Source of the DNA: Brachionus manjavacas
Taxonomy: Eukaryota; Rotifera; Eurotatoria; Ploima; Brachionidae
Assembly: GCA_019054805.1 (NCBI GenBank)
Contig: JAHQIY010000003.1
Location: 2,976,001 to 3,040,000, forward strand
Direction: 5' to 3'
DNA: 64,000 bases
The notes under the pieces are model-generated. The model did no database searches. It saw nothing but the letters and a program-made list of their open reading frames with translations, and was not told where the DNA came from. This document shows, piece after piece, positions 54,701-58,613 of this stretch. Each line of letters begins with the position of its first letter. Within the stretch, counting starts at the first letter, position 1. The translations under genes were made by a program, and so were the position numbers.

Positions 54701-54796
54701 ACTTAGGAATATTCGAACAATTTTTTTGCGCAAGTCTGGAACATCATCGTATTTTCCCTTGAGAATTTCGATAGTTGCATTCAAGTCGAGTGCCAT
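15424..54796 (-). CDS. NACHT and WD-repeat domain protein (NWD1/NWD2-like STAND NTPase), 11 exons
   Basis: The coding exons, 5' to 3', are 54,688-54,796; 54,432-54,634; 53,988-54,375; 51,534-52,096; 49,593-49,691; 46,132-46,987; 39,422-40,458; 30,914-32,030; 30,698-30,860; 25,747-27,086; 15,424-15,749. Summed length is 6,201 nt with every junction in phase: 2,066 residues plus stop. Domain order: a DUF4062-type N-terminus (IVRIFLSSTFT, then AVDMRWGIPSDAYEYHGTTE and GQKYGLRPLPT), a linker with NCLCFIRNIENLDQNLDD, and the NACHT domain. The NACHT part has P-loop GESGCGKTS (438-446) and Walker B IIIILDSLDQL (about 540-550). A helical region (YWYHRRFIEVA) and a long WD/beta-propeller C-terminus (SLWNLKTGK) complete it. 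STAND NTPases of this type act as ATP-driven signalling or assembly switches; the specific role is unknown. Seven introns are 1.8-10 kb and loaded with transposons; three are 53-56 bp. The last exon is the least certain: exon 10 could instead read through to a stop at 25,727. Confidence 0.85.
15820..15870 (-). repeat. LINE 3' tail with GCCT..AGGC hairpin
   Basis: On the minus strand: T-run, ACATC, GCCT-TAA-AGGC hairpin, TTCATTGAAATAAA, then A-rich AATAAT repeats. A very similar tail stands at 21,900-21,950 (plus) and a variant at 53,425-53,480 (plus). These look like the 3' ends of one LINE family. Confidence 0.5.
15890..16085. mobile_element. Foldback element related to the one at 12.0 kb
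   Basis: Arms around GAATTCCAAGCGCTGTAAAAA and its inverted copy, with TGTACAAA-type outer parts. It shares the ACTCTGCA..TGCAGAG core layout with 12,002-12,354 but is diverged. It lies in the 10-kb last intron of the NACHT-WD gene. Confidence 0.65.
16395..17535 (+). pseudogene. Decayed reading frame, probably transposon-derived
   Basis: Pieces in one direction, broken by stops and shifts: 16,395-16,589 (KYCIVKCLDESKFSILSL..), 16,600-16,780, 16,850-17,036 (KNEVDATIKNQFKSDTACFR) and 17,190-17,300 (KSMRPNFDYKKMENEITKIC). The beginning resembles proteins that start with KYxxVKxLDxxxxxxxPL, and the end resembles BEN-domain-like sequences, but I cannot name the family with confidence. It sits in the last intron of the NACHT-WD gene on the opposite strand. 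Confidence 0.4.
17540..18270. other. AT-rich intronic stretch
   Basis: Part of the large last intron. No gene supported; 17,930-18,170 holds several GATACA/TGTATC repeats (ATACATAATACATGG, GTATCC) that may be transposon debris. Confidence 0.4.
18276..18427 (+). mobile_element. Solo short LTR (152 bp) with 5-bp target-site duplication
   Basis: TGTGATATAGCG..AACATTACA, exactly as long as the copy at 8,098-8,249. It is flanked by identical AGAAT (18,271-18,275 and 18,428-18,432). TG..CA ends and a 5-bp duplication are LTR hallmarks; the small size suggests a TRIM-like or compact LTR family. Confidence 0.8.
18975..19691 (+). mobile_element. Degenerate LINE, region between endonuclease and reverse transcriptase
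   Basis: Reads QTQVFTDLSVNQVYDEF.. and later a YLDLKLSEKRKFKEWEISKA / NPKFFYYYVNKK block, typical of the linker before the RT of CR1-like elements. Stops and shifts follow. It may be the upstream half of the copy at 20,757-21,737, split by the transposon at 19,692-20,730. Confidence 0.6.
19692..20730. mobile_element. DNA transposon with ACGGACACGG repeat arrays and 9-bp target-site duplication
   Basis: Terminal inverted repeats GGCTATCACTAAAATCCGGA (exact at both ends) extend into subterminal arrays of CGGACACGG/CCGTGTCCG units on both sides. Flanking 9-mers AAAAAGAAT and AAATAGAAT match at 8 of 9 positions. Inside, the minus strand at 19,989-20,312 keeps a 107-codon polar frame (MALNVGKEGSNVNEIVNEQS..) with no recognisable domain. 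It is non-autonomous in its present form. Confidence 0.85.
20757..21737 (+). mobile_element. CR1-like LINE fragment, RT C-terminal region with (TAC)n tail
   Basis: Begins TGSVLGPLLFVIFIKDL; the catalytic YADD region is lost (CNVANM then stop). It continues LALQKDLDTLSSWSITWE, KDLGVYFQSDLKWRAQVDYC, VKLLNKSLVRSLIEYGISVW and, after a shift, RRGDLIQFYRIVNGLEAVNF to NDWNSLPERVVEATSLNSF. The 3' UTR has a CGACTAAAGTCG hairpin and the tail (TAC)5 ends at 21,737. Confidence 0.85.
22692..23093 (-). mobile_element. LINE family A 3' fragment nested in the plus-strand LINE
   Basis: Minus-strand copy ending in a (CTA)n-type tail at 22,692-22,709. It encodes RTLNIPNLLERRKRGDLIQL and AYIWNSLPNQLVEAPNVNSF. 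Nearly identical to the 3' part of the copy at 62.85-64.0 kb except for a roughly 40-nt internal deletion. It is 5'-truncated at 23,093. Confidence 0.9.
23294..25399. mobile_element. Long-inverted-repeat (foldback, hAT-like) element interrupted by a MULE
   Basis: Left end GGGTTAGTC, right end (inverted) GGGTCTAGTCC, flanked by identical 8-bp GAGAAGGA (23,286-23,293; 25,400-25,407). Inner arms of about 200 bp (23,300-23,490 against 23,735-23,863 plus 25,276-25,325) are inverted copies containing AGGTGAACAATATTGAAAATAG. The right arm is split by the MULE at 23,874-25,265. An 8-bp duplication and GGGT-type ends fit a hAT-mobilised non-autonomous element; that assignment is inference. Confidence 0.85.
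23874..25265 (+). mobile_element. MULE DNA transposon, internally deleted, SWIM domain retained
   Basis: Inverted ends GGATATGTTTTTCGTTAGTA / TTAGCTACTAACACAAAATATATCC with repeated AGTAGCTAA motifs beneath, flanked by a perfect 10-bp duplication AATTATTTTT (23,864-23,873; 25,266-25,275). The coding part (24,228-25,054, with one shift and one stop) joins an N-terminal acidic region directly to a downstream block (TNNGLESTNRTIKDE). It ends in a SWIM zinc finger, CSCEAWLKHLVCKHVIG, and a basic KRGRKKK tail. The DDE catalytic region is absent, so it cannot be autonomous. Confidence 0.9.
25747..27086 (-). CDS. NACHT-WD gene exon 10 (WD repeats and acidic tail)
   Basis: Joined to exon 9 it reads SSKN-NEISLWNLKTGKLES, a textbook WD strand, which confirms the junction. 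Several further propeller blades follow. The end is acidic (DSDFSDEMDSTNDETSTDDE) then basic (IKRKSRKKSS). Donor GTAATT in CCAA|GTAATT; without splicing the frame stops at 25,727 after SNFFYF. Confidence 0.88.
27430..27930 (+). mobile_element. Degenerate CR1-like LINE 3' region
   Basis: Frame pieces SKRRRLRGDLIQMY, NGLEEIDLINGI and FLSNRVTLVWNDLSENA-like segments are broken by stops. A 3' segment with CTATCCTAGTAGATAATGG (a possible hairpin) follows. It lies in intron 9 of the NACHT-WD gene. Confidence 0.65.
27931..29270. other. AT-rich intronic stretch with minor repeats
   Basis: No gene supported. A GATCGATAG/ATCGATAA-rich patch at 28,710-28,790 may be an end of the hAT relic that follows. 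Confidence 0.4.
29280..29500 (+). pseudogene. hAT transposase dimerisation-domain relic
   Basis: Reads VKELFCITPTSVPADSLLK with stops around it. It matches the hAT C-terminal motif seen intact at 38,030-38,242 (IKELFCLIVTSVPAESIFSV). No complete element ends were found. Confidence 0.65.
29640..29812 (+). repeat. LINE 3'-tail copy (AGGAGC..GCTCGGTA hairpin)
   Basis: TTATTCTAAAGGAGCATTTGCTCGGTAAAAATAAAAAA, preceded by T-rich sequence. One of at least six copies of the same 3' end in this window (32.4, 33.0, 34.3, 44.3 and 56.4 kb). Confidence 0.65.
30095..30416. mobile_element. TA-flanked MITE with CAGTACCGATTTGACAAG termini
   Basis: Ends CAGTACCGATTTGACAAG and its inverse, flanked by TA on both sides (30,093-30,094; 30,417-30,418). 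CAGT-type ends and a TA duplication point to the Tc1/mariner-pogo superfamily. The interior is TTTTACGTAA-rich with an inner inverted repeat (AAAGGTAC..TTAAATC). No coding frame. Confidence 0.85.
30698..30860 (-). CDS. NACHT-WD gene exon 9 (beta-propeller)
   Basis: Acceptor TTTTTTGTTCCAG, donor GTAAGC. Reads GASLECGTIDGVFNIFNIFF to SSKN; phase 1 in, phase 2 out. Confidence 0.88.
30914..32030 (-). CDS. NACHT-WD gene exon 8 (beta-propeller)
   Basis: Starts VKLLFSKSILTDYFEENK after acceptor TTTCATTTAG and continues as beta-strand-rich repeats. An acidic loop (SDSDSEYFYYF, SESDSNLSTDEDSDSEIE) interrupts it. It ends LLISG at donor GTAAAATT, followed by a 53-bp intron. Confidence 0.88.
32430..32680 (-). 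repeat. LINE 3'-tail copy, minus strand
   Basis: Contains, on the minus strand, ACATGTAACAATC ... TTCTGAAGGAGCTCTAGCTC, CGGTACAGAAAACAAATAAAT. Same family as 56.4-56.9 kb. Located inside the pogo-like element. Confidence 0.75.
32970..33226 (+). repeat. LINE 3'-tail copy inserted in the pogo-like reading frame
   Basis: Starts with TAATTGCTACCTTACAATTTC and ends CTGAAGGAGCTTTTGCTCGG, TACAGAAAACAAATAAATA. The pogo HTH frame resumes just after it. Confidence 0.75.
34175..34260 (-). pseudogene. Cys-rich (CxxC..CxCxxC) coding fragment, copy 1
   Basis: The minus strand reads ANCDSRSLTCGSCNCLKCLN then RTYVPIKKC. The same sequence with a few changes occurs at 41,635-41,730 (CANCDSRFLTSGSCNCLKCV). 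No stops within. It looks like a zinc-ribbon exon or transposon gene fragment of unknown family. Confidence 0.5.
34290..34560 (-). repeat. LINE 3'-tail copy, minus strand
   Basis: The minus strand carries TAATTACTACCTTACTATTT, CATGTAACAAC and CTGAAGGAGCTCTAGCTC followed by AATAAT repeats. Confidence 0.75.
34561..36260. other. AT-rich intronic stretch
   Basis: Part of intron 7. No gene supported. At 35,380-35,480 a short tandem (GTTTAATTTA) and a small hairpin (CAAAATAGTAAAAAGTCA..TGACTTTTTACTATTTTG) are present. Confidence 0.4.
36626..37183. mobile_element. piggyBac-type non-autonomous element with AAGTCATGACTT repeats
   Basis: Left end TTAA-CACTAGAAGCACC, right end (inverted) TACTAGAAGCACC. 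The termini resemble the neighbouring TTAA-flanked element (CACTCAAAGGACCG). The right TTAA is not conserved (GTAT). The left third is dense in AAGTCA/TGACTT units, also seen at 42,440-42,660. Confidence 0.6.
37337..38680. mobile_element. piggyBac-like element with TTAA target site, carrying a nested hAT
   Basis: Exact inverted ends CACTCAAAGGACCG / CGGTCCTTTGAGTG flanked by TTAA at 37,337-37,340 and 38,677-38,680. Only about 220 bp belongs to this element itself; the rest is the hAT insertion at 37,509-38,633. It has no transposase. Confidence 0.88.
37509..38633 (+). mobile_element. hAT transposon, internally deleted, with 8-bp target-site duplication
   Basis: Ends TAGGGTTG..CAACCCTA, flanked by identical ATTTAAAC (37,501-37,508; 38,634-38,641). 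The frame at about 37,940-38,242 encodes the hAT C-terminal dimerisation domain (ELFCLIVTSVPAESIFSVAG, then NRLSAKNLEKF). The rest of the transposase is missing. Subterminal parts carry repeated ATCGAT(A/T) motifs. Confidence 0.92.
39422..40458 (-). CDS. NACHT-WD gene exon 7 (post-NACHT helical region)
   Basis: Joined in phase as CKN-GISDSELDDILSLDDDVL. It contains PPVRRIPQILWLRIKNDL and YWYHRRFIEVALDKY, both family blocks, then a helical region and the start of the propeller. Donor GTATTG. Confidence 0.9.
40670..41485 (+). mobile_element. MULE transposon, second family, SWIM-like C-terminus
   Basis: Both ends carry reiterated GTATCTAAT / ATTAGATAC motifs in opposite orientation. 40,833-41,348 encodes QWSQSECTCPYWRKNNICKR, a SWIM-like zinc finger whose last His is Arg. 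KALMIQPTELQVRD and, after a shift, a KKRGKPTGSKNK tail follow. The catalytic region is absent. It lies in intron 6 of the NACHT-WD gene, opposite strand. Confidence 0.75.
41635..41730 (-). pseudogene. Cys-rich (CxxC..CxCxxC) coding fragment, copy 2
   Basis: The minus strand reads CANCDSRFLTSGSCNCLKCV then NRTYSQSC. A close copy stands at 34,175-34,260. No host-gene context is visible. Confidence 0.5.
41960..42450 (+). mobile_element. Reverse transcriptase remnant of a different LINE clade
   Basis: Reads NKTKTCHITFTRAGARNNYE, then VAESNLSTLGIKLDPKFAFT and SLRINVTLYKTLIRSLFDFC, the thumb region found in Jockey/I-type elements. It differs from the CR1-like copies here. Several stops; both ends lost. 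The downstream 42,440-42,660 carries AAGTCA/TGACTT inverted motifs. Confidence 0.7.
42720..43490. other. AT-rich intronic stretch
   Basis: Nothing recognisable. Confidence 0.45.
43600..44040 (+). pseudogene. Unidentified coding remnant
   Basis: A frame of about 100 codons without a proper start (SKKIWIIKFQYAFIASKVFE, NPNKLPETRKYSLFRFHYLK, DFFDAVKINDLNIEQILEET) stops at about 43,903. The following 130 bp can be read in another frame. Composition is protein-like but no family is recognised; it is probably an ORF1 of a retroelement or a decayed gene. Confidence 0.35.
44240..44558 (+). repeat. LINE 3'-end copy with hairpin and (AATA)n tail
   Basis: Contains YIEYPTPL-like coding remnant, GAATTGCTGCCTTACTATTT, ATGTAACAATC and TTCTGAAAGACCTTTAGCTC, then GATACAGAAAACAAATAAA. 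Same family as 56.4-56.9 kb. Confidence 0.75.
44560..46090. other. AT-rich intronic stretch with a CGCCCGGGCG palindrome pair
   Basis: No gene supported. At 45,847-45,881 the palindromic ACGCCCGGGCGT and ACGCCCGGGTGT are separated by TAGATATAAAAAAC. A run of nine G at 45,670 is another oddity in the AT-rich background. Confidence 0.5.
46132..46987 (-). CDS. NACHT-WD gene exon 6 (NACHT core, Walker B)
   Basis: Begins IPEWFEKNTNIILITRFLGT and carries Walker B (IIIILDSLDQLAPSD) and the STLPDHG sensor-type region. It ends in FKRMEKIHGSTIVRRSLSYM and then KN at donor GTAAGT. The acceptor (TGATTTAAAAG) is weak in pyrimidines but gives the right phase. Confidence 0.9.
47550..49515 (+). mobile_element. 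LINE family A copy interrupted by a solo LTR, 3' end missing
   Basis: 47,559-48,014 encodes the linker before the RT (KKNPKLLYKYLNDQQ, SISYEVVYNKL-like and LNQNKLCGVDKLHPL). 48,480-48,640 has TPLFKKGDKSTANNYRPVSL. After a deletion, 48,745-49,350 runs from SDWVEIFSGVPEGSVIG through YADDIKTF to RRATKFISLVRNK. It is very close to the copy at 62.85-64.0 kb. Homology ends at about 49,515 without 3' UTR or tail, 78 bp before the splice donor of NACHT-WD exon 5. Confidence 0.88.
48077..48476. mobile_element. Solo LTR (400 bp) with 5-bp target-site duplication
   Basis: Starts TGTGATGTACAGACATC and ends GGGACATAACA: TG..CA ends with a 7-of-8 terminal inverted repeat. It is flanked by CAAAT on both sides (48,072-48,076; 48,477-48,481). 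Removing it restores the LINE reading RSAN..TPLFKKGDKS. It contains an ACGGCCGTTT motif also present at about 36,525. Confidence 0.85.
49593..49691 (-). CDS. NACHT-WD gene exon 5 (99-nt P-loop exon)
   Basis: A 33-codon exon between acceptor AAAATTTTAG and donor GTAAATTT, phase 0 at both ends. It reads NYPFIITGESGCGKTSVVGI, a perfect Walker A. Its length and phase connect exon 4 (HLTVK) to exon 6 (IPEWF..RFLGTT) exactly as the family requires. It is easy to miss because an open frame on the opposite strand covers it and LINE debris ends about 80 bp away. Confidence 0.92.
50175..50480 (+). pseudogene. MULE-like remnant
   Basis: Starts with repeated GTAGCTAAAAT / GATAGCTAAAAT motifs like the left end of the MULE at 23.87 kb. 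A broken frame (CPEEIIHLNRQGYIVTSSIS..) follows. No right end seen. Confidence 0.45.
50481..51533. other. AT-rich intronic stretch
   Basis: Remaining part of intron 4. No gene or structured repeat recognised. Confidence 0.45.
51534..52096 (-). CDS. NACHT-WD gene exon 4 (linker before NACHT)
   Basis: Starts ITEKEIYSGIM after acceptor TTTAAATTTAAG. It contains NCLCFIRNIENLDQNLDD, the family hallmark, then a long helical stretch ending EHLTVK at donor GTAATT. Phase 1 in, phase 0 out. Confidence 0.9.
52243..52440. repeat. TACAGTACTG..TACGTAAA repeat copy
   Basis: Begins TACAGTACTG like the TA-flanked MITE at 30,095 and is filled with TTTACGTAAA motifs. The right terminus is not conserved. Confidence 0.5.
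53000..53475 (+). mobile_element. LINE C-terminal end, third clade
   Basis: Encodes FRPILSYGCEAPKINQIDQR, LKTTEGTIIKRIMCLAKK and TKRRQHFVKRLMVNKFTREI to a stop at about 53,302, the C-terminal domain of an endonuclease-type LINE. The 3' UTR ends in a CACC..GCGGTG hairpin followed by AATAATAATG repeats. It is in intron 3 of the NACHT-WD gene. Confidence 0.75.
53988..54375 (-). CDS. NACHT-WD gene exon 3
   Basis: Begins TIVGQKYGLRPLPTKI, the expected continuation after GPNF in the family, and ends RYFVS at donor GTAAAT. The large intron 3 (1,891 bp) follows. Confidence 0.9.
54432..54634 (-). CDS. NACHT-WD gene exon 2 (DUF4062)
   Basis: Encodes NSERDFLIENIYPKLKKYC, then VDMRWGIPSDAYEYHGTTEL and CKEVSVGPNF, a block strongly conserved in NWD proteins. 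The donor is GTTGTAA; the next intron is 56 bp. Reading through the donor would give a diverging, unrelated tail. Confidence 0.9.
54688..54796 (-). CDS. NACHT-WD gene exon 1 (start of DUF4062)
   Basis: Starts at ATG 54,796 (MALDLNATIEILKGKY) and ends in the beta-strand motif IVRIFLSSTFT. Donor GTTTATTT; the intron of 53 bp ends AAAAAAG. An earlier ATG at 54,804 is followed at once by TAA. Phase at the end is 1. Confidence 0.85.
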
Positions 54797-54804
54797 TATT
54801 ACAT

Positions 54805-55740
54805 GAAAATTAAAAAAAATTTTTTTTTTTTAAATAAATTTTCATATGATTTGTCGAATCCATGGTGATTGAATTAAAACGCTTTGAATTATTTTTACAT
54901 TATATTTAATCCAATCTTTAAATAATGAAAATTACTTAAATAAAATTAAAAATCAAGAAAATCAATCTATAGAAAAATTAAATAAAAATGGTTATTCGTT
55001 TAATCATCTAAGTGTTGTTTTTTGAATAAAAAAAAATTAAAGTAAAATACCATAGAAGCACATTAAATAGACAAATTAAGAAATTTATTAAAGTTGCTTC
55101 TTTTTTTATTATTGAACGATTCAAGAAAGAATAAGGTAGCAATTGCACAATAGAATCGGGTAAGATGTTTTACCATTGACCAAGGAAAAGAAATGAGAAT
55201 CATTAAATTTTTAAATCCTAATCATAAAAATTATTGGTAAAAAAAAAAAAAAATTTTAAATATTTTTTTGAATTATGATAAACATTTAACACCTAAAGAC
55301 CCAATTTTGATGCTTCTTTTGCTAATAATTTTTGAAATTTTTTTTTTTACAATCAAATCTGAAATTTAAAAAATACTATTCTTTTTGTTTAAAAATATAT
55401 TTAATTTTTTTGTGGAAAAAAATTGTCTTTTTTTGTAAGATTGATTGAAAACGAAGCTAATTAACCTTTAAAAATTTCAAAATTTACGCAAATTTACTTG
55501 GTAAATTTTACTGGAATTTCGGTAGATTTAAATATAATCCCAAAAGTGAAAATCGAAAAAAAAATTACCTTTAAATTTACCAAGATTTTCTTAAATTCGC
55601 GTAAATTCTGGTAAAATCATCGAAAAAAATAAAAACTGAAAATAATTTCTTTTAAAATTAAATTTTGTGGATTATTTTATTTTAAATATTTTCTTATTCA
55701 TTAAAATTATTAAAAACAGTTTGGTTATTCTGTTTATTTC
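54805..55740. other. Upstream region of the NACHT-WD gene
   Basis: AT-rich; no clear promoter motif identified. A short minus-strand match to the LINE 3' end (AATTGCTACCTTATTCTT) lies at 55,130-55,160 and TTTACGTAAATT-like repeats at 55,490-55,620. Confidence 0.4.
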
Positions 55741-55746
55741 ATTCAT

Positions 55747-55992
55747 TTATTTGTGATCTAATTGATTTCTTTTAATTAAAAATGATTGAATATTTGGCTG
55801 CTGTTGTAACTCTGATTGCCACTGGGATTGAGAAGCAGATTGTAGATATTGCTGGATGCCAGTTTCACTTTGTTGTTGATCTGTTCCAGATTGCCATTGC
55901 CACTGTGATTGTCCTCTTTTTTCTTTAATTTCAACTGGAACACAAAAAGCAGTGCTCAAAATTATCGATACAATAAAAAGTTCTATTTTCAT
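55747..55992 (-). CDS. Small secreted Gln/Trp-rich peptide precursor
   Basis: A single exon of 81 codons. MKIELFIVSIILSTAFC is a good signal peptide (basic start, 13-residue hydrophobic core, Ala-x-Cys cleavage region). VPVEIKEKR follows, then a repetitive Gln/Ser/Trp segment (QSQWQWQSG, QSQWQSELQQQ) and a second KR near residue 74 before NQLDHK. Two dibasic sites bracketing 47 residues resemble a propeptide processed in the secretory pathway, though a structural, silk-like or coat protein is also possible. The start is well supported (GTATTTAAGTATA TATA-like box about 45 bp upstream), and AATAAA overlaps the stop. No family recognised. Its QWQ motif recalls the QWQQQQQ of the small gene at 14.9 kb. 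Confidence 0.7.
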   Translation of the reverse strand: MKIELFIVSIILSTAFCVPVEIKEKRGQSQWQWQSGTDQQQSETGIQQYLQSASQSQWQSELQQQPNIQSFLIKRNQLDHK

Positions 55993-56349
55993 TTTTCTAT
56001 TTAAAATTTAAAAAAAATTAAAATCCTCACAATATACTTAAATACCAAAAACTTTTTTATTAATTTTAAGATTAAAATTTATTTATTTTATTTTTTAGAT
56101 ATTGGCATTTATTAGAGTAAACTTTCATCAACATTTTTTCAAAGATTAGATTTATTCTCTTAATTCATATTTACAAAAGTCGTGTCTAAATTTCTGTTTT
56201 CTTGTTCTCTGTTCTCAACTAGAGTTTAATTCAAAATTTATTTTCAATTTGTTTTTTCAAAGAGGTCAGTTTCCTTAAAAATTAAAAATTCTAAATATTT
56301 AATATTACAGATATATATTACATATTACATTATATATTATATTACAAAT

Positions 56350-56880
56350 TTTTCGGGAATGCGCATCGATTTTGCTTGAAGCTTTTTCGCTTTGATTTCC
56401 TCTTTTTCGGCTATCAATGTCCATGTCTCATCGGATGTCCATATCTTTCTTTTGTGTTTTACAAATAGAATGCTTCCCGAATTTCAACTTAAATTACTAA
56501 CAGTCTCAAATCGGCTTTTTGAGTTGAGTGAGAGATATGTTGGGACAGGACTGAGTCATTCTATTCCATTGGTTGTAAGACTGGTGGAGGAATACAAAGA
56601 AGGTTTCGAATCGAGATATATTGAATATCCAACTCCATTGTGTAATTGCTACCTTACTATTTCCTTCTTTTTTCCTGAAACCTGAACTATGTAAACATTT
56701 GCCACATGTAACAATCTATGTCTTCTAAACTTTCTTTTTTTTTTTAGCTTATTTACTTTATTTTGATTTTTTTATCTCATTTTATTAACTTTAATTTTAT
56801 TTTTGATTTTGATTTTTTTAATTTATTCTAAAGGAGCCCTAGCTCGGTACAGAAAACAAAATAAATAAATAAATAAAATA
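56350..56880 (+). mobile_element. LINE 3' end with C-terminal coding remnant and hairpin tail
   Basis: 56,392-56,685 encodes LSERYVGTGLSHSIPLVVRL then VEEYKEGFESRYIEYPTPLC, followed by the conserved 3' UTR (AATTGCTACCTTACTATTTC, CACATGTAACAATC). A hairpin tail (AAGGAGCCCTAGCTCGGTAC, AGAAAACAAAATAAATAAA) closes it. This is the longest of the six copies of this 3' end in the window. The clade was not identified. Confidence 0.75.
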
Positions 56881-56969
56881 ATTTCTAACCATTTTATTTG
56901 TATATCCGACTCCTCTTGGTGTTCAAATTTTTCTAAAAAAAAAAAAATTATTTGTGATTTGTGACACTG

Positions 56970-57015
56970 TGGTCAAAAGCAAACAAGGTGTTCTACAGCA
57001 TAATTCTGAAAAAAA
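56970..57015 (+). repeat. Short duplicate of the LINE at 57.1 kb
   Basis: GCAAACAAGGTGTTCTACAG and CATAATTCTGAAAAAA match 57,392-57,425 of the adjacent element (GCAAGCAAGGCGTTCTGCAG). Confidence 0.6.
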
Positions 57016-57129
57016 CAAAAATTTTTTCAATTTTTTTTCTTTTATTTTAGTTCATCAAAAATGGAAATATTTTTCAAGTTTCTCAATTTGTGTTTAATTT
57101 TACACAACCATTTTTAATCATCACTTTAG

Positions 57130-58521
57130 AGAAGTTCCAAATAGACCAGAACCTAAAGAATCTGTACAACCTGAACCAGCTAGCCTTGACCTCGATATTG
57201 ACGAAGAAGTGCCTAGCCATAAAAAAAAGAATCTGCGATAAAGGCTCTTAAGAACAGAAAAGCCCCAGGTATTGACGGAGTCACGGCAGAAATATTAAAA
57301 GCTGACGGTAGAATCAAAATAGGAATATTGCAAGAGCTCTTCAGCAAAATATGGCGGCAAGAAATCATACCAGAGGACTGGTCATTAGCAAGCAAGGCGT
57401 TCTGCAGCATAATTCTGGAAAGAATCAGGAACTCTTTGGATGTTTTACTTGGAGAAGAACAAACAGGATTTAGACGAGGTAGAGGATGCATACACCAGAT
57501 ATTTGCACTAAGGAACATCATGGAACAAAGTCTGAAATTGAATAGTCCCCTGTGTCTTAACTTCATTGACTTCAAGAAAACCTTTGATAACATACACAGA
57601 GAAACCTTGTAGGCCATATTAGGATCCTATGGCCTGCCAAAGAAGATAGTTAACTTGATAAAACTCTTCTATGAGAAATTCGGGTGTAGCGTGATTCTGG
57701 AAAAAGGACAATCTGAGAGCTTCAAAGTGTGTACAGGAGCCAGACAAGGGTTCGTTCTCTCTCCGATTCTAATCCTAATATTGATTGACTATGTCATGAA
57801 GAAAACAACTGCCAGTGCGAGGGGTTTACAATGGGGATTAACAGCAAAGCTTGAGACTTAGACTTTGCGGACGATCTGGTACAAATATCTAATAAAGAAG
57901 CACCAATGCATATAAAGACGAAATAGGAAAGAATAGGAAGAATTCACACCATCAGGACAACGATGGGAACACACAGAGACACTAAGATTAGAATTGCTAA
58001 ATCAAAGATTGCCTTTGCTTGACTTCTACCAGCATGGAGATCAACCAGCTACAGCAAGGAAACAAAACTTTAACTGTACTACACTTTAGTAAAATCGACA
58101 CTGATGCACGTTAGCGAATGTTGAGAGATGTGTGAATCTACAAGAACACTAAGCCTGAACACATTCCACACAGGAAGCCTGCGGAGGATTCTCGGGATAC
58201 ACTGGCCTGAGACATTGTCAAATGCTGACCTATACAGAAGAACAAATTCAGAGCAATTAAGTCAGTATATTAAGAATAAAAGACTGCGATGGCTTGTGCA
58301 TGTACTTAGAATGAAGAAACACGAATACCTAAAAGAGCCTTCCAATGGACACCTTAAGGGCGACGTAAGGTAGGATCATCAGCAGTAACATGGAGGTCAA
58401 CAATCACGAAAGAGCTCATCGAAATGGGAATGACATGAGGAGAAGCAAGGGTAAAGACAAAAGATCGAATTGAGCGGAAATCAAAAGTAATGACCCTATG
58501 CTCCACAGGGAGTGAATAAGG
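57130..58521 (+). mobile_element. LINE of a second clade whose 3' end abuts the U6 gene
   Basis: Frame blocks: ALKNRKAPGIDGVTAEILKA, LGEEQTGFRRGRGCIHQIFA, LNFIDFKKTFDNIHRETL, TGARQGFVLSPILI, RGLQWGLTAKLETL and DFADDL. The C-terminal domain follows (LRRILGIHWPETLSNADLYR, RLRWLVHVLRM) and a final MALCSTGSE-like block at 58,490. An in-frame deletion lies between EDWSLA and KAFCSII, and there are stops. The block order with FADD instead of YADD and the C-terminal RRILGI..WP motif separate it from the CR1-like copies. It ends TAAGGAAAAAAA, the same A-run that is the U6 terminator read from the other strand. Confidence 0.85.
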
Positions 58522-58528
58522 AAAAAAA
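58522..58528 (-). terminator. Pol III terminator of U6
   Basis: Seven consecutive T on the minus strand. On the plus strand the same bases form the A-run at the end of the neighbouring LINE. Confidence 0.85.
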
Positions 58529-58573
58529 TATGGAACGCTTCACGATTTTGCGTGTCATCCTTGCGCAGGGGCC

Positions 58574-58613
<40 letters not shown>

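Noticed and set aside
58128..58373. Separate small gene
   Set aside because: It encodes the C-terminal RRILGIHWPET..RLRWLVHVLRM block of the LINE that begins at 57.1 kb.
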